This document shows positions 25,578-34,683 of a stretch of 64,000 nucleotides of DNA, piece after piece. Positions within the stretch are counted from its first letter, which is position 1. Each line of letters opens with the position of its first letter. The stretch lies in assembly GCF_029887875.1 (NCBI RefSeq), contig NZ_JARXRM010000012.1, forward strand, positions 64,412-128,411, read 5' to 3'. The position numbers and the translations under genes are program-made. Source of the DNA: Luteimonas endophytica (lineage in GTDB: Bacteria > Pseudomonadota > Gammaproteobacteria > Xanthomonadales > Xanthomonadaceae). The notes under the pieces are model-generated. The model had not been told where the DNA came from. It was given only the letters and a program-made list of their open reading frames with translations, and ran no database searches.

Positions 25578-26978
25578 ATGGCCCGCCCTCCGTCCGCTAC
25601 CGTCGCCGACCTGCTGGCCCTGCTCGCCAGCGGCGAGCCGGTGCCTGCCGCCCGCCTGGTGCAGGCGCTGGGCGTGACCCGGCCCGTGCTTGCGCGACTG
25701 GTCGGGGAAGCCGGCGAGCAGGTGTTGCGGATCGGCCGCGCGCGCGCCACGGCCTACGTTGCGCGCACCAGCACCGCCGCTGGCGGCGCCTGGCCGCTGT
25801 GGCGGATGCGGCCCGATGCCACCCTGGAGGAACTGGGCACGCTGTACCTGCTGCGCGGCGAACGCTTCCAGTTCCTGCCCGAAGGCGAGCGGCCGAACCT
25901 GACCCGGCCGGTCGAGGCGGTCCCCGGCCACTTCCCCGGCCTGCCCTGGTTCCTGGACGACCTGCGTCCGCAGGGGTTCCTCGGTCGCAGCCTGGCCCAT
26001 CGGCGCGGCCCGCTGCTGGGGGTGCCGGTGGATCTCAACCGCTGGCAGCTGCGCGACAACATGCTGGCCATGACCGTCACCGGCGGCACCGCCATCGGCG
26101 ACCTGCTGTTGGGCGGCCGCGCCGTCGAGCAGGCCCTGGCGGAGCTGGACGCACCCCCCGATGCCGTGCCGGCCGCCGACCGCGCCGCCCGCTACCCGCA
26201 GTGGGCCGAGGCCGCGCTTGCCGGCGAGGAGATCGGGTCTTCGCCGGGCGGCGAGCAGCCCAAGTTCACCGCCACCGTCGCCACTACCGGCGGGCGCTAC
26301 GCCGCGCTGGTGAAGTTCGCCATGGCCGGCGACGACCCGCCGGCGCGGCGCCGGGCCGACCTGCTGGTGAGCGAACACCTGGCGCTGCAGAGTCTGCGCG
26401 CAGCCGGAATCCCCGCCGCGCAGGCCGAGCTGATCGAGAGCGGCGGCCACCGCTTCCTCGAGGTCCGGCGCTTCGACCGGTCGCCCGACATCCTCGGCCG
26501 CCACGGCTTCGTCTCGCTGCTGGCGCTCAACGCCGCATTCGTCGGCGGCGACGGCCGCGACTGGAGCCTGGCCGGCGAACAGCTAGCCGCCCAACGCTGG
26601 ATCGACCCCGCAACCGCAGCGCGGATGGCGGCGCTCTACTGGTTCGGGCGCCTGATCGGCAACAGCGACATGCACCCGGGCAACCTCGGCTTTCGCCTGG
26701 TCGACGAAGGCCCGCTCGCGCTGGCGCCCGCCTACGACATGCTGCCGATGTCCCTGGCACCCTCCCGCGCGGGGGTATTGCGCCCGGCCGCTCCAGTCGA
26801 GCCCGGGGTGCCGGAGCGGACCGGCCAGCGGGATCACATCGCGCGCGCGGCCACGGTTGCGAGCGACTTCTGGGAGCAGGTGGCCGAGGACCCGCGCATC
26901 GGCTCGGACGAACTTCGCGCGCTGGCCGCGCGCAATCGCGATGCGGTGGTGGCGTTCGCGCAACGGTTCGGGGGCTGA
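25578..26978 (+). CDS. yjjJ: HipA-family kinase with N-terminal HTH (YjjJ-like stand-alone toxin)
   Basis: 466 aa. Residues 5-70 form a winged HTH (LARLVGEAGEQVLRIGRARATAYVAR). The HipA kinase core follows: GSSPGGEQPKF (P-loop-like, about 220-230), FAMAG with the preceding Lys, catalytic GNSDMHPGNLGF (about 360) and the metal-binding AYDMLPM. In classical HipBA the HTH is a separate antitoxin HipB; here it is fused, as in YjjJ. HipA-type kinases phosphorylate aminoacyl-tRNA synthetases or other translation factors. No hipB gene adjoins. Confidence 0.9.
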   Translation: MARPPSATVADLLALLASGEPVPAARLVQALGVTRPVLARLVGEAGEQVLRIGRARATAYVARTSTAAGGAWPLWRMRPDATLEELGTLYLLRGERFQFLPEGERPNLTRPVEAVPGHFPGLPWFLDDLRPQGFLGRSLAHRRGPLLGVPVDLNRWQLRDNMLAMTVTGGTAIGDLLLGGRAVEQALAELDAPPDAVPAADRAARYPQWAEAALAGEEIGSSPGGEQPKFTATVATTGGRYAALVKFAMAGDDPPARRRADLLVSEHLALQSLRAAGIPAAQAELIESGGHRFLEVRRFDRSPDILGRHGFVSLLALNAAFVGGDGRDWSLAGEQLAAQRWIDPATAARMAALYWFGRLIGNSDMHPGNLGFRLVDEGPLALAPAYDMLPMSLAPSRAGVLRPAAPVEPGVPERTGQRDHIARAATVASDFWEQVAEDPRIGSDELRALAARNRDAVVAFAQRFGG

Positions 26979-27028
26979 TCGCGGGCATCCGAATCCGCCG
27001 GAAACGATCCTGGCTCGATTTCCACGCG

Positions 27029-27634
27029 CTACCCCATCGGCTGCCGAATGATCGTTCGAAGCTTCTGCGGCGCGGCCCGCCTGGGGTCGCTCAGGTAGAT
27101 CTCGTGGTGCTTTCCGCGCAATGCGCCGCGGCTCAGGATGTAGTCGTGCACCTTTTGAATCGTCGGCCCTTCCTCCGAGAACGGCCCGATGTGCAGGATC
27201 TGCGCGCAGCGGCCTTCCTGAAAGGTCTCGAATCGCAGCTTCGCCAGCCCGGGCAGGTCGTTCTTGCGCCGCACCGCCGCGATCGCCGCCGGCACGTCGC
27301 TGGCGGTCACGAACGGCGGCTGCATGATCATCATCGTCCACTGCCACCGCGCCTTGTCGCCGGCGTGGAAGGTGGCCATGTCGTCCGCCCACCACAGCCC
27401 CTCGAGCGGCATCACCACGTAGTCCCGTCCGCCGCCCTGCTTGATCGCGAACTTCACCTTGTACGCCACCGAGAACAGCGCCTCGACCGCCTCCCGGTAG
27501 GCAGCGGAGGTGTTCGGGTCGCCGCTGCCGTCGATCATCAGGAAATCGAAGGCGGGCGCGTCGATCTCGGCGATCTCGTTCGCGGACGCGCGGTAAAGGC
27601 CGCCGAGGTTTTTCTTGAGGTCGAGCTTGCTCAT
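27029..27634 (-). CDS. GyrI-like small-molecule-binding domain protein
   Basis: 201 aa, a single GyrI-like domain: FDFLMIDGSGDPNTSAAYREAVEALFSVAYKVKFAIKQ and the repeat-related second half with HIGPFSEEGPTIQKVHDYI. The conserved EGLWWADD and C-terminal HHEIYLSDPRRAAPQKLRTIIRQP are typical. Members bind xenobiotics or hydrolyse cyclopropanoids; no HTH is attached here. Confidence 0.88.
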   Translation of the reverse strand: MSKLDLKKNLGGLYRASANEIAEIDAPAFDFLMIDGSGDPNTSAAYREAVEALFSVAYKVKFAIKQGGGRDYVVMPLEGLWWADDMATFHAGDKARWQWTMMIMQPPFVTASDVPAAIAAVRRKNDLPGLAKLRFETFQEGRCAQILHIGPFSEEGPTIQKVHDYILSRGALRGKHHEIYLSDPRRAAPQKLRTIIRQPMG

Positions 27635-27658
27635 GTTCCGCGATGCCGGCGCCCCTGG

Positions 27659-28069
27659 TCAGGGCGGCGAGGGTTCGACGACCTGGTTGGCGGCGGACCA
27701 TTCCGCCCGGCCGACCAGGCAATAGGTGCCGCGGATCAGCACGGCCCCGCCCCGGGCCGCAGCGGGCAGCCAGGCCCGCGCCTCCACGCTGGCGCACCGG
27801 TCCGAGACCCGCACCACGCGGCCGCGCACCGCGGGCAGATGCGGATAGGGCACCGCGTAGTCGATCACGGCATCGGCCGGCTGCAAGCCGAGCGCCCCGG
27901 TGATGGCCACGACGATGCTGTTGTGCGCCACCTCGGGAAGCCCGGCGCCGGCCAGGCCGGCGAGCAGCTCCGCGCGGGTGTCCGAGGAGAGCCGCGGCGT
28001 CAGCGGAGCGACCGCGTCGCAGGTCATGGCAAGGGCTCCAAGGCACAGGGCGACCAACAGACGGTTCAT
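27659..28069 (-). CDS. Small secreted protein, unknown
   Basis: 136 aa. Signal peptide MNRLLVALCLGALAMTCDA, then a mature domain with two Cys (SDRCASVEARAW and RGTYCLVGRA), possibly disulfide-bonded. The ATG at 28069 has GAAGGA 5 nt upstream; an ATG two codons earlier is less well placed. Not recognised as a family. Confidence 0.6.
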   Translation of the reverse strand: MNRLLVALCLGALAMTCDAVAPLTPRLSSDTRAELLAGLAGAGLPEVAHNSIVVAITGALGLQPADAVIDYAVPYPHLPAVRGRVVRVSDRCASVEARAWLPAAARGGAVLIRGTYCLVGRAEWSAANQVVEPSPP

Positions 28070-28157
28070 GAACATCCTTCGGCCATGCGCTCGGGTCAAG
28101 CCATGCCGCGAAACGGCATCGCCCTCGCCCTCGCGTCGTGCAACGGTACGAATCACA

Positions 28158-29291
28158 TCACGGCGCCGTGTCCAGGTCGACCCCCGGGGGCGGGCGGCCT
28201 TCGACGAACGCCTCCAGGAATGCCTGCGCGAATTCGGAGCGCTGCACCTGCGCCTGGTCGAGCGGGTTGTCCCACCAGACGCCCTCGCTGTTCGCCAGCA
28301 CGATGAAGCTGAGGTCCAGCGCCGGCACCTTCAGATAGAGCGCCGAGTAGGCGTCCTCCCACCATCCCGAATGCCAGACGAGGGTGTGGCCCCGGTGTTC
28401 CTGGACGTACCAGCCGAGGCCGTACGGGAGCGGCTCGCCGCGGCTCGACCGGCCCGGCGCCACCATGGCCTCCCGCGACGCCGCCGACAGCAACAGGCCC
28501 TGATCCAGCGCCACGTCGAAGCGGGCGAGGTCGAGCACGGTCGCCACCACGCCCCCGGCCGCCCCGTCGCCCTGCGGCGACGGCGCCGGGGCGGGTTCGA
28601 TCTCGCCCGAGGCCCCGAGCCGGTGGGGCGGCGCGAGGCGCCTGGCGAGGTCTTCCGGCAAGGGCAGATCCCGATGCTTGCGGGCCGATTGCTTCATGCC
28701 GGCGGGCGCGAACACATGGCGTTCGACGAGCGCCGAGAAGGGCGCGTCGGCAGCGGCCATGATGGGCCGCGATGCCCAGGAGTACAGCACCGGATTGTAG
28801 GAGAACCGGCTGCCGGGCGTGGCCGTCGCCGTATGCGAGAGCAGGTGCCGGAGCGTGTGGACCGCCGGCTGGCAGCGGAGCCCGCGGGCGAAGATCGACG
28901 GCTGCTGGCTGAAATCGTTACAGAACCCGGCCCAGTCGCTGTACTCGGCCATGGGCCGGTCGAGGTCGAGCGTGCCCTGCTCGGCGAGCCGGAGCGCGAC
29001 GACCGCCGAGAGCGGCTTGGCGACCGAAGCGATGTCGTAGGGCGTCTCGGCGGTGGCCGGGATGCGGCGCTCGAGGTCGGCGTAGCCCAGGCCCAGGGCG
29101 AGCACGATCGCTCGATCCCTCACCACGGCGACGGACAGCCCCGGGATATCGGCGGACTTGCGCAGGGATTCGAGGCGCTCGACGAAGGCGGGAATCTCCG
29201 GGGGCGTGGCACCATCGGGAAGCGGTTCCTGGGCTGCCGATGCGCCGGCGCATGCCGCCAGGCCAAGTACGAGGAGCATGAGGTCCTTCAT
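28158..29291 (-). CDS. Secreted serine hydrolase, beta-lactamase/class C family
   Basis: 377 aa. Signal peptide ends near AGASAAQ. IASVAKPLSAVVALRLAEQG holds the S-x-x-K nucleophile box, FSYNPVLYSW the Y-x-N box and VWHSGWWEDAYSALYL the H-S-G third box, so all three active-site elements are present. It ends in a Pro-rich tail. SD GGAG before ATG. Broad penicillin-binding/esterase family; substrate unknown. Confidence 0.92.
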   Translation of the reverse strand: MKDLMLLVLGLAACAGASAAQEPLPDGATPPEIPAFVERLESLRKSADIPGLSVAVVRDRAIVLALGLGYADLERRIPATAETPYDIASVAKPLSAVVALRLAEQGTLDLDRPMAEYSDWAGFCNDFSQQPSIFARGLRCQPAVHTLRHLLSHTATATPGSRFSYNPVLYSWASRPIMAAADAPFSALVERHVFAPAGMKQSARKHRDLPLPEDLARRLAPPHRLGASGEIEPAPAPSPQGDGAAGGVVATVLDLARFDVALDQGLLLSAASREAMVAPGRSSRGEPLPYGLGWYVQEHRGHTLVWHSGWWEDAYSALYLKVPALDLSFIVLANSEGVWWDNPLDQAQVQRSEFAQAFLEAFVEGRPPPGVDLDTAP

Positions 29292-29538
29292 GAAATCTCC
29301 TTTGCAGAAGCGGTTCCGCATCGTCAGGCCGCGCCATCCGGCACCCAGTGCCAGGTCGCATCGGTCATCGAGGCGTTGCCCCCACCGCCGAGCGAATGCG
29401 TTGTACGAGGATAACCTTCGAATACGAGGCCTGTCGCGAGCACCGCCGCGAACTGGCCGGACCTGAAGGCGACGATGCCGCGAGGCTCAGCCGTGCACCC
29501 TGGCGCATCCTGTTCCAGAACCCCCACTCGCCCGCGAT

Positions 29539-30606
29539 TCAGCGCACGGCCTGCCACTTCTGCTGCTCGGCGCCGTTGCAGCTCCAGATCTGCACGCGGG
29601 CGCCGTTGTCGCGCATGTCGGGGTGGTGGACATCCAGGCAACGGCCGTACGGGCCTACGAGTCTGCCACCGGAGAGCTTCCACTGCTGCTGGCGCGTGCC
29701 GTTGCACTCCCAGACCTGCATGCGGCCGCCGTTGGTCCGCATGTCCGGCGCGTGCACGTCCAGGCACAGCCCCCCGACGTTGCGAACGGCGCCTTCGGCG
29801 AACACCCAGCGCTGCTGGTCCTGACCGTTGCAGGCCCAGGCCTGCACCCGCCCCCCGTTGCGGCGCATGTCCGCCTGGTGAACGTCCAGGCACAGGCCTC
29901 CGCCGTTGCGGAGCGAGACCGACTGGGCCCGCGACGGCGGCGGCGCTACCGCGATCCGGGCCTCGCGCCTTTCGCTCCACGGCCCGCAGCGCACCCCGCC
30001 GATGCCGAACAACCAGTTGTTGGAGCAGCCTTTCATCGTCAGGTAGTAGGTCGCCCCGCTGCGCATGCCCGGAAAAACGAAGCTGCCGCCGTCCCGGGCA
30101 TCGATGGTTCTCTGGTCGACATTGCCCAGTTGATCCTCCAGCCGGAGGACGAGCCTGGTGTACGGCCCGTTGCGGCTGGCCCAGGCGATGGAGACGGAGT
30201 TGCCCGACGAGCCCACCCCGGTGACGATCGGCGCACCGTCCATGGCCGGTGCGGCCGGCTCGAAAGGGGCGGGCATGGTCGTCACCGAGACGAAGCCGGT
30301 GCAATCGGAACTGTCTTCGTAGTTCGCGCAGACGCGAAAGTCGTAGGACGTGGCGGCCGACAACCCCAGCACCGGGAAGGTGTCGGCAAGATTGGCGCTG
30401 GTCCGGACCGTGCCGCTTCCCTGCTGTTCGAGATGGAAATTGAGGACGCCGTCGCCACCCGGATGCGCATACGAAACCGACACGCCCCCCGGCGATGTGG
30501 GGTAGGCATCGATGGTCGGCTCCACGGCCAGGGCGCTGGCCGGCGCCGCGACCAGCGCCGCCAGCACAGCGGCGCACCGAAGGATCTCTGATGCACGGTG
30601 TCTCAT
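29539..30606 (-). CDS. Secreted FN3 and ricin-type beta-trefoil lectin protein
   Basis: 355 aa. Signal peptide (VLAALVAAPASALA), then two fibronectin-III-like domains (about 30-115 and 120-225, each with a Cys pair). A C-terminal ricin-B/CBM13 trefoil follows, with three repeats of the G-G-L-C-L-D-V and Q-x-W type (QQRWVF, QQQWKL, QQKWQA). Likely an extracellular carbohydrate-binding protein. No catalytic domain is attached. Confidence 0.88.
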   Translation of the reverse strand: MRHRASEILRCAAVLAALVAAPASALAVEPTIDAYPTSPGGVSVSYAHPGGDGVLNFHLEQQGSGTVRTSANLADTFPVLGLSAATSYDFRVCANYEDSSDCTGFVSVTTMPAPFEPAAPAMDGAPIVTGVGSSGNSVSIAWASRNGPYTRLVLRLEDQLGNVDQRTIDARDGGSFVFPGMRSGATYYLTMKGCSNNWLFGIGGVRCGPWSERREARIAVAPPPSRAQSVSLRNGGGLCLDVHQADMRRNGGRVQAWACNGQDQQRWVFAEGAVRNVGGLCLDVHAPDMRTNGGRMQVWECNGTRQQQWKLSGGRLVGPYGRCLDVHHPDMRDNGARVQIWSCNGAEQQKWQAVR

Positions 30607-30765
30607 ACCATTCTCCGCGTGGGATGTTGGCCAGGGTGACCGGTCGAAGGCCTGCCTTGGCGCCTGTTGACCCGGCTGCAAGATCGCCGTGCCGGAAGAC
30701 AACGGCCGCAGCGGGCCCGGCCGGACAGACCCGGGGCAACCGCACCCCCCTCGAACCGCGCCTGG

Positions 30766-31065
30766 CTAGTCGCCCATGAGCGCGGCCAGCGAGAACACGG
30801 CTGCGAACACCGCGCTGGGGACGCTCACAGCCAGGGCCAGGCCGGCCGCCGGCCGCCCATCGCTGCCGCGCAGCGCGCGTACCGCCAGGACCCCCGCCAC
30901 CACGGCCCCGGCCAGCCACGCGATGGGAACGAGCCGCGCGAGGTCGGGCGGGAACTGCTGGGCGCCTAGGTAGACGAACCAAGCCAACCCTACGGCGCAC
31001 GAACTCGTCGCGAGGAGTAGCGCCCGCATTCCCTGCGACACAGGAGATGCGGAGCGCGCGGTCAC
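30766..31065 (-). CDS. Small membrane protein, unknown
   Basis: 99 aa from a GTG overlapping the stop of the preceding ORF (GTGA); the first ATG (31029) would give 87 aa. Three hydrophobic helices: LLLATSSCAVGLAWFVYLGA, LVPIAWLAGAVVAGVLAV and SVPSAVFAAVFSLAALM. Together with the next ORF it begins the run of small minus-strand ORFs that becomes the cassette array. Confidence 0.6.
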   Translation of the reverse strand: MTARSASPVSQGMRALLLATSSCAVGLAWFVYLGAQQFPPDLARLVPIAWLAGAVVAGVLAVRALRGSDGRPAAGLALAVSVPSAVFAAVFSLAALMGD

Positions 31066-31406
31066 CTGGCTGCCGCCGCACACCGCCCGGTCAGCGCGTC
31101 CAGCTCCTTGAAGAGCTGCGGATCCCCGGTCGAGAAGTTGAAGCAGGACTTGCCCTGCATCCGCTTGCGGAGCGCGTCGCTGGTGCCGGCCAGCAAGCCT
31201 GGGTCTTCGTAGACCGGCATGAGGTGATAGCTGACGTAGGACTTCTTGGTCTGCACGGCGCCGAAGAACCTGGGCTTGCCCTTCGGACTGGCCGGGGGCA
31301 GTTCCACGTACAGGTGGCCGGGCTCGTCGGTCCTGATGGACATGCCGGCGGCATGCTTGCGCAGCACCTTGGACAACGCGGCGAAGATCGAAGCGAACTC
31401 GTTCAT
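31062..31406 (-). CDS. Conserved small protein, DUF1801-like style
   Basis: 114 aa. GKPRFFGAVQTKKSYVSYHLMPVYEDPGLLAGTSDALRKRMQGKSCFNF has the strand-rich pattern of small ligand-binding proteins near DUF1801, and DPQLFKELDALT forms the closing helix. Cytosolic, no signal. Identity with DUF1801 is a guess. Confidence 0.6.
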   Translation of the reverse strand: MNEFASIFAALSKVLRKHAAGMSIRTDEPGHLYVELPPASPKGKPRFFGAVQTKKSYVSYHLMPVYEDPGLLAGTSDALRKRMQGKSCFNFSTGDPQLFKELDALTGRCAAAAR

Positions 31407-31615
31407 GCGGCACCCCCGGGTTCTGATTGCGCAACTTCGATGCTGCGTCCCTCCCCAACCCACAGCCGGCGCGATGGCCTCTGCAGAACTCTGCGCTCCA
31501 TGCCGGCGGCCGTCAATCCAGCTTCCGGGACAGCCTGGCAGCCGCTCCCAGCCGGGTTGGCCGAGCATCACGTCCGATCCCCGCCGCCAGCGCAACGCCG
31601 ACCTCGGCTCGAAGA

Positions 31616-32035
31616 TCAGCTGTCACGCTCGAACGGCTCGCTGCGAACGGTGAGCGCCAGCGCAGGGGCGCTGAGCGACCAGGTCGAAAACACGCAGCCA
31701 TGGCTCTGCGCGACGTCGCACATGAAACCGACCCAGCTGATGTGATCCGCTGCCGACAGGGTGATGCCGTATGGGCGGGTGGTGCCTTCGAGCCGCCAAT
31801 AGGCGTCCGGGCCACGCTCGGCCTTCACCGTGTAGTGCTCGGAAAGTTGTCGACCCAGGCTCTCCACATCCCCCTGGGAAGGACCGAAGTGCGTGAAGTC
31901 GACCGCCAGTACGGTTTCGTCCCCGCCGCCGCCCGCGACCAGCGCGCTCCAGACCTGCTCGGCTTCGCACAGCCGCTCGGCTCGCTTGCGTTTTGCGTAC
32001 TCGATCCACGTGTCGCATGGTTGGGAATCGGTCAT
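31616..32035 (-). CDS. Small cytosolic protein, possible RraB-like fold
   Basis: 139 aa; ATGA overlap with the gene upstream. VLAVDFTHFGPSQGDVESLGRQLSEHYTVKAERG resembles the ferredoxin-like half of RraB (RNase E inhibitor) proteins, with WRLEGTTRPYGITLSAADHISWV following. The likeness is weak. Co-translated with an ABM-like protein. Confidence 0.55.
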   Translation of the reverse strand: MTDSQPCDTWIEYAKRKRAERLCEAEQVWSALVAGGGGDETVLAVDFTHFGPSQGDVESLGRQLSEHYTVKAERGPDAYWRLEGTTRPYGITLSAADHISWVGFMCDVAQSHGCVFSTWSLSAPALALTVRSEPFERDS

Positions 32036-32370
32036 CCCTGCGCATTCCCCGCCGGCGGCACGGCGGTGCCCCGGTAGCGGTAGTGCTGGACCCGCTCGGG
32101 CCGCGTGAGCAGGAATCGGTCGTCCTCGGGAAAGTAGCGGGCGCGGTCGATCGGCTCGCCCGCGAACGCCGCGATGGCGTCCAGCGACACCCACAGGCTC
32201 AGCGTCACGATCTCGGTGCGCTGGTCATCGAGATCGCGGACGGCGATGCCCGCCCACAGGTTGCCGGGCGTTTCGCGGTAAGCCGCGATCCCGGTGCGCT
32301 CCACGTACGTCACGTACTCATCGGCGAGTTCGCGGCGGATCTCCGCCCGCCATTCCCTCAGGATTGCCAT
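32032..32370 (-). CDS. ABM-fold (antibiotic biosynthesis monooxygenase-like) protein
   Basis: 112 aa. WRAEIRRELADEYVTYVERTGIAAYRETPGNLWAGIAVRDL and VTLSLWVSLDAIAAFAGEPIDRARYFPEDDRFLL match the dimeric ferredoxin-like ABM fold. The pattern of W in LSLW and late YFPEDD is common in unassigned family members. First gene of a two-gene pair. Confidence 0.72.
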   Translation of the reverse strand: MAILREWRAEIRRELADEYVTYVERTGIAAYRETPGNLWAGIAVRDLDDQRTEIVTLSLWVSLDAIAAFAGEPIDRARYFPEDDRFLLTRPERVQHYRYRGTAVPPAGNAQG

Positions 32371-32424
32371 GGATACCTTCCTTCGACTATTGCTGCCAGC
32401 AGACCGCTGAATGATGACAAAAAT

Positions 32425-32880
32425 TCACCGATCGCTCCCGCGGCCGGACACGACGCCCTTGAAGTGCGGCGTGGGCCCCAGGGCGGCTGCGATCGGCGGC
32501 CACCGCGGCGCCAAGTAGCGGGTCAGCAGGAACGAACACATCGCGAGAACCAAGGGCACGGCCACCCACCACCAAGCTGAGATCAAGCCCGATGCCTGAG
32601 CCAGCCAACGGCCAGCCGCAGGCAGGTCCCCGGCCACCTCGAGCTGAGGCGCGATGTAGACGGCAAGAGCGCGAAGCGCGATGCCGACAACGAGCAGGAA
32701 AGCGAGCAGCCCGTAGCTCAGGCAGGCGACAACGCAGGTGAACAGGCACTTTTGCGGCATCGTCGCCCTGCGACGAAACGACACCAGCGCCGGGTAGAGA
32801 ACCGGAAACAGCGACAAAAGCCACCACACCATGGCGATGGCGATCAAGGGCCAGACGTCGGGTGCGAGGAATTCTTCCAT
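32425..32880 (-). CDS. Membrane protein, unknown
   Basis: 151 aa, three or four transmembrane helices: LIAIAMVWWLLSLFPVLYPALV, CLFTCVVACLSYGLLAFLLVVGIALRALAVYI and WWWVAVPLVLAMCSFLLTRYL. It follows a 65-aa membrane ORF with 4 bp between, likely a pair. Typical of integron-cassette cargo; no family recognised. Confidence 0.62.
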   Translation of the reverse strand: MEEFLAPDVWPLIAIAMVWWLLSLFPVLYPALVSFRRRATMPQKCLFTCVVACLSYGLLAFLLVVGIALRALAVYIAPQLEVAGDLPAAGRWLAQASGLISAWWWVAVPLVLAMCSFLLTRYLAPRWPPIAAALGPTPHFKGVVSGRGSDR

Positions 32881-32884
32881 TGGC

Positions 32885-33082
32885 CTAGTGCACGGGTGGC
32901 GCCATCATCAAGAAGGCAGCAAGCGCAAGGATCACAAGAGCGCACACGAACAGAATCCCCCGGCTCTCTCGCAACGACAACCCGCCCCTTTCTTTCACAT
33001 TGCGGTCGACCAGGTAGGCGGGTCCAAAAAGCAGTCCCCAGCGCGCACCACGTTGTCGAGTTTGTCTGTCCCGAGCTTTCAT
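32885..33082 (-). CDS. Short membrane protein, unknown
   Basis: 65 aa with a basic, Arg-rich N-terminus and one C-terminal transmembrane helix (GILFVCALVILALAAFLMM). The start at the internal ATG (MKARDRQ) is chosen because the longer frame extends into a stretch without codon bias. Confidence 0.5.
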   Translation of the reverse strand: MKARDRQTRQRGARWGLLFGPAYLVDRNVKERGGLSLRESRGILFVCALVILALAAFLMMAPPVH

Positions 33083-33175
33083 CTTGATAGGGCCCTGGCG
33101 TTGGGTGACCGATTCGTAGATCCGAACCTCCCGCCTTGCTGACTCACCGATCATCACACAACGGCTGATGCCGGG

Positions 33176-33529
33176 CTATGTGGAACTGCGGACCGGCTTC
33201 GGCCTAAACGAACTGCTGGGCGCACGGCCGATGAGCCTGAGCGCCGCGCGCCTGATCGCGGATGAGGTGTGAATCGTTGCGAGAAGCGTGTAGAGCCATG
33301 CCTTCTGCCAGCGACGGCGGATCACAAAGACGTGCAGATGCAAGTTGTCTCGCTTTCTGACGAAGCCGCCGCTATGAATGATGACGAACGAGTGCGCATT
33401 GCCTGTGACCTTGGCAGAAAGCTCGTGCGCTTCTGACACGAAGAAGCTCATGACCGACAGGTCGATGCTCGGATGGTCCGGATCTGCCGGCTCGTGGCAA
33501 AGTACGAAGCAATGCTTGCACAAGGGCAT
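33176..33529 (-). CDS. Small protein with HLHVFV motif, cassette-type ORF
   Basis: 117 aa. A CxxC-like N-terminus (CKHCFVLC) is followed by HSFVIIHSGGFVRKRDNLHLHVFVI, where HLHVFV recalls the H-x-H-h motif of HIT-like proteins, but the catalytic context is not convincing. The last 15-20 codons run through an attC-like segment (33176-33240), suggesting that the natural C-terminus has been extended by decay. Confidence 0.5.
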   Translation of the reverse strand: MPLCKHCFVLCHEPADPDHPSIDLSVMSFFVSEAHELSAKVTGNAHSFVIIHSGGFVRKRDNLHLHVFVIRRRWQKAWLYTLLATIHTSSAIRRAALRLIGRAPSSSFRPKPVRSST

Positions 33530-33764
33530 CGCGTACGACACGAGACAACACTCCCTTTCCAGGTAGCCCGGCGGAGTGCTGACGCTTCTGTTTCTGACCA
33601 GAATGTTCAGAGGTGTGTGCCTGGCTGCGGTCTGTCCCTTGACGGACGTCGCACGAACTGTGCAATGCGTACCGCCGGTCGTCAAATGGACGACAAAGCA
33701 AGACGTCGAATATGCTCGAATTGAGGTGATTCTTTTATTTCGGCACGGGCCAAGGGCCCTTGGT

Positions 33765-33815
33765 TCCTGGATCAAACCGATCCCCGACGCGGTTTCGGCT
33801 TGAATGATTGCTACG
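33765..33815 (-). repeat. attC-like recombination site (degenerate)
   Basis: Read on the minus strand: GTAGCAATCATTCAAGCCGA, then an imperfect palindrome around CCGCG, ending in GGTTTGATCC. The left part matches the AACAATTCATTCAAGCCGA core of the other sites here. The TAG stop of the lipoprotein gene lies inside the R'' box, as usual in integron cassettes. The R' box is degraded. Confidence 0.55.
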
Positions 33816-34251
33816 CCGTCTCCCCTCCACACACCACCTCTGGAACGACTGGCGCGACGGTAGGTAACGAGAAGCGCAAAGACAGCTCGCGATACGCCGC
33901 CTCTGAAATAGGGCCCGTGAGCGCTCGACGGAGGTCTCCTAGCGGATCGTATTCGACCCTGGACAGGACGTAGTAATTGATGATGCCAGGAGCCGATACC
34001 GGCCTCTGCTTGACCACAACGTACTGGTCGTTGGCTCCAGCGGCGAACACGCACGCATCGACGATACCGATGGAGCTGTAATCATCTAGACGATAGGACA
34101 AATCGCTGGTGGAGTGCGTGTCTATCCAGCCGATCCGAAACTGATCGGACTCCCAGCTGGTGCCGGAATCGAAGAGGCCACAGCTGGTGCCTGATGCAGC
34201 AACGATGACAAGTAGGAGGATACGTACGATGGTTCTCTTGAGCGAGTTCAT
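33811..34251 (-). CDS. Lipoprotein, unknown (cassette cargo)
   Basis: 146 aa. Lipoprotein signal RILLLVIVAASGTSCG with the lipobox Cys at about 24. The mature part has mixed alpha/beta character with two further Cys (VDACVFAAG, VVCGGETA). SD TAGGAGG 10 nt upstream in the minus strand. Stop codon lies in the attC-like site, marking it as integron cassette cargo. Confidence 0.65.
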   Translation of the reverse strand: MNSLKRTIVRILLLVIVAASGTSCGLFDSGTSWESDQFRIGWIDTHSTSDLSYRLDDYSSIGIVDACVFAAGANDQYVVVKQRPVSAPGIINYYVLSRVEYDPLGDLRRALTGPISEAAYRELSLRFSLPTVAPVVPEVVCGGETA

Positions 34252-34309
34252 TGCAGTCCGTGGCAAGGATGGCACTCGGTTGATGCCTCGATCTGGCGTG
34301 GGAACTAGG

Positions 34310-34621
34310 TCAGGGGGCGCGGGCCACGAGCGGAACGAAGCGGCAGTACAGCCATAGCTCGACGGCGACGCCGGCAAGTATGCCGCCCGCCGGCAGCGCC
34401 AGGGAAAGCCAGCCTGAGGAATCGCGCATGGCAATGGCCATCACGCAGATGAGAAGCGGGATGAGTCCCATGCCCAGCAAATGCAGGGAACTTTGCAGCC
34501 ACGGCACACCCACCATGTTCCCGCAGGTTTGGCACTTCTTCTTCCTGGCTGGACCGAGCGCGATTTTCGACCAGAAGTCCATGCAGCGCTGGCCGCAATG
34601 TGGGCAGAGCGTGGGATGCAT
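34310..34621 (-). CDS. Zinc-ribbon membrane protein
   Basis: 103 aa. HPTLCPHCGQRC and KKCQTCGNM form a four-Cys zinc ribbon at the N-terminus, followed by two transmembrane helices (LHLLGMGLIPLLICVMAIAM and LALPAGGILAGVAVELWLYC). The family style (MxPxxCPHCGQ) favours the ATG at 34621. An ATG at 34684 that overlaps the previous stop (TGATG) would add 21 residues. Confidence 0.68.
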   Translation of the reverse strand: MHPTLCPHCGQRCMDFWSKIALGPARKKKCQTCGNMVGVPWLQSSLHLLGMGLIPLLICVMAIAMRDSSGWLSLALPAGGILAGVAVELWLYCRFVPLVARAP

Positions 34622-34683
34622 GATGCGACGCCGACCGCCTGAGCCGGGTTGAAGCAAGGAGCGCATCCGGCCTGGACGAGACA

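Noticed and set aside
33159-33245. Additional attC site near the end of the 33176 ORF
   Set aside because: AGCAGTTCGTTTAGGCCGA resembles the core but both R boxes are absent; mentioned only as possible decay.
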